Source: Legionellaceae bacterium (GTDB taxonomy: Bacteria; Pseudomonadota; Gammaproteobacteria; Legionellales; Legionellaceae). From it: a stretch of DNA of 44,445 nt. Within the stretch, counting starts at the first letter, position 1. Each line of letters starts with the position of its first letter. The notes under the pieces were generated by a model. It did not search any database and was not told the origin of the DNA. It worked only from the letters and a program-made list of their open reading frames with translations. Shown here one piece after another: positions 44,142 to 44,445 of this stretch. The stretch spans positions 1-44,445 of the forward strand of contig JARGPO010000057.1 of assembly GCA_029213075.1 (NCBI GenBank), in the 5' to 3' direction. A program made the position numbers and the translations under genes.

Positions 44142-44237
44142 CAGTGTTTATAGTTTTTGAATTTCTCTTTCTGGAAATAACTATCGTAGATAATTTTTGT
44201 TTAATTTGGTCATAAATCCTATGTTGTAGGATTATAT
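44142..44237. repeat. 96-bp direct repeat, copy 2
   Basis: Same orientation as 43679-43774, with four substitutions. Together the copies bracket the GIY-YIG pseudogene (367 bp between them), which suggests a duplication or an inserted cassette. Confidence 0.95.
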
Positions 44238-44241
44238 CATG

Positions 44242-44275
44242 TGGATACCGCGGACAAGCCGCGGTACGTAGGCAG
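44242..44275. repeat. REP-like hairpin with conserved flanks
   Basis: TACCGCGG (44246-44253) pairs with CCGCGGTA (44259-44266) around ACAAG, flanked by TGGA on the left and CGTAGGCAG on the right. The same flanks occur around a different stem at 67-100. The conserved edges and covarying stem mark a dispersed REP-type element. Confidence 0.75.
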
Positions 44276-44327
44276 TAAAGAGAGGGTTATTAACATGCTC
44301 TAAGAATGTAAGCGCCAAAGCAACCAC

Positions 44328-44445
44328 CTACTTATCAGGATAAGATAAAACAGGTATGCTTCTTTGAACCTTTAGGATTTCAGGATTGACATTGTATGGT
44401 AGCAAGTTATGAATATCATGATCATCTTTGCATGAGATAATTTTC
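44328..44445 (-). CDS. 3' end of an unidentified gene (runs off the right edge)
   Basis: On the minus strand an open frame enters from the right edge and ends at TAG (44328-44330). It gives about 38 residues including DDHDIHNLLPYNVNPEIL and ending SIPVLSYPDK. The composition is protein-like rather than repeat-like, and the frame stays open through AT-rich DNA. No family is recognised from so short a piece, and it could still be a chance open frame. Confidence 0.4.
   Translation of the reverse strand, partial: KIISCKDDHDIHNLLPYNVNPEILKVQRSIPVLSYPDK

Noticed and set aside
43679-44237. 96-bp repeats considered as the ends of an insertion sequence
   Set aside because: They are direct, not inverted, no transposase lies between them, and no target duplication is evident.

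Overview
The window looks like the chromosome of an AT-rich gammaproteobacterium of the Legionellales (Coxiella/Legionella/Berkiella-like, an intracellular or amoeba-associated bacterium). Support for this comes from several features. A eukaryotic-type Erg4-like sterol reductase is present (such enzymes are known from Coxiella and relatives). There is a thaumatin-like secreted protein, a set of small beta-barrel surface antigens, a eukaryotic-type Ser/Thr kinase fused to a long unknown region, and two giant (about 2,900-3,000 residue) ATPases with leucine-rich, papain-like, AAA+ and SecA-like regions. The genus assignment is inference; there is no rRNA or tRNA gene here to confirm it.

Layout. 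1-218: two REP-like hairpins. 219-4192 (minus strand): a compact block of two outer-membrane proteins, ribulose-phosphate epimerase (rpe) and soluble lytic transglycosylase (slt). 4268-5701: an unrecognised 477-residue protein. 5729-5894: a MITE with perfect 21-bp terminal inverted repeats. 5992-9926: divergent nadE (glutamine-dependent NAD synthetase) and a SWIM/SNF2 helicase. 9977-12653 (minus): an outer-membrane protein and a cysteine-rich thaumatin-like protein. 12696-16791: housekeeping genes, namely a Mth938-like protein, a recJ-linked COG4255-type protein, recJ, a cytochrome c5 and an L,D-transpeptidase lipoprotein.

16921-42039 is a 25-kb accessory region of probable host-interaction genes. 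It holds the Erg4-like sterol reductase, the kinase fusion, a 2,863-residue LRR/papain-like/AAA+ giant, a 2,999-residue SecA-like giant and a 768-residue coiled-coil protein with an acidic C-terminus. The two giants are consecutive on the minus strand, separated by a 183-bp gap that carries an imperfect inverted repeat. They are the best candidates for an undescribed system: two very large cytosolic-type ATPases with eukaryote-like domain mixtures and no signal peptide. The first giant appears to carry several degenerate AAA-like segments before two intact AAA+ modules, a layout reminiscent of dynein or midasin.

42040-44445: terminator and REP-like hairpins, an APC-family amino acid permease, a frameshifted GIY-YIG gene bracketed by 96-bp direct repeats, another REP-like hairpin, and the 3' end of an unidentified gene that runs off the right edge. 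No CRISPR array, tRNA, rRNA, phage gene or complete insertion sequence was seen.
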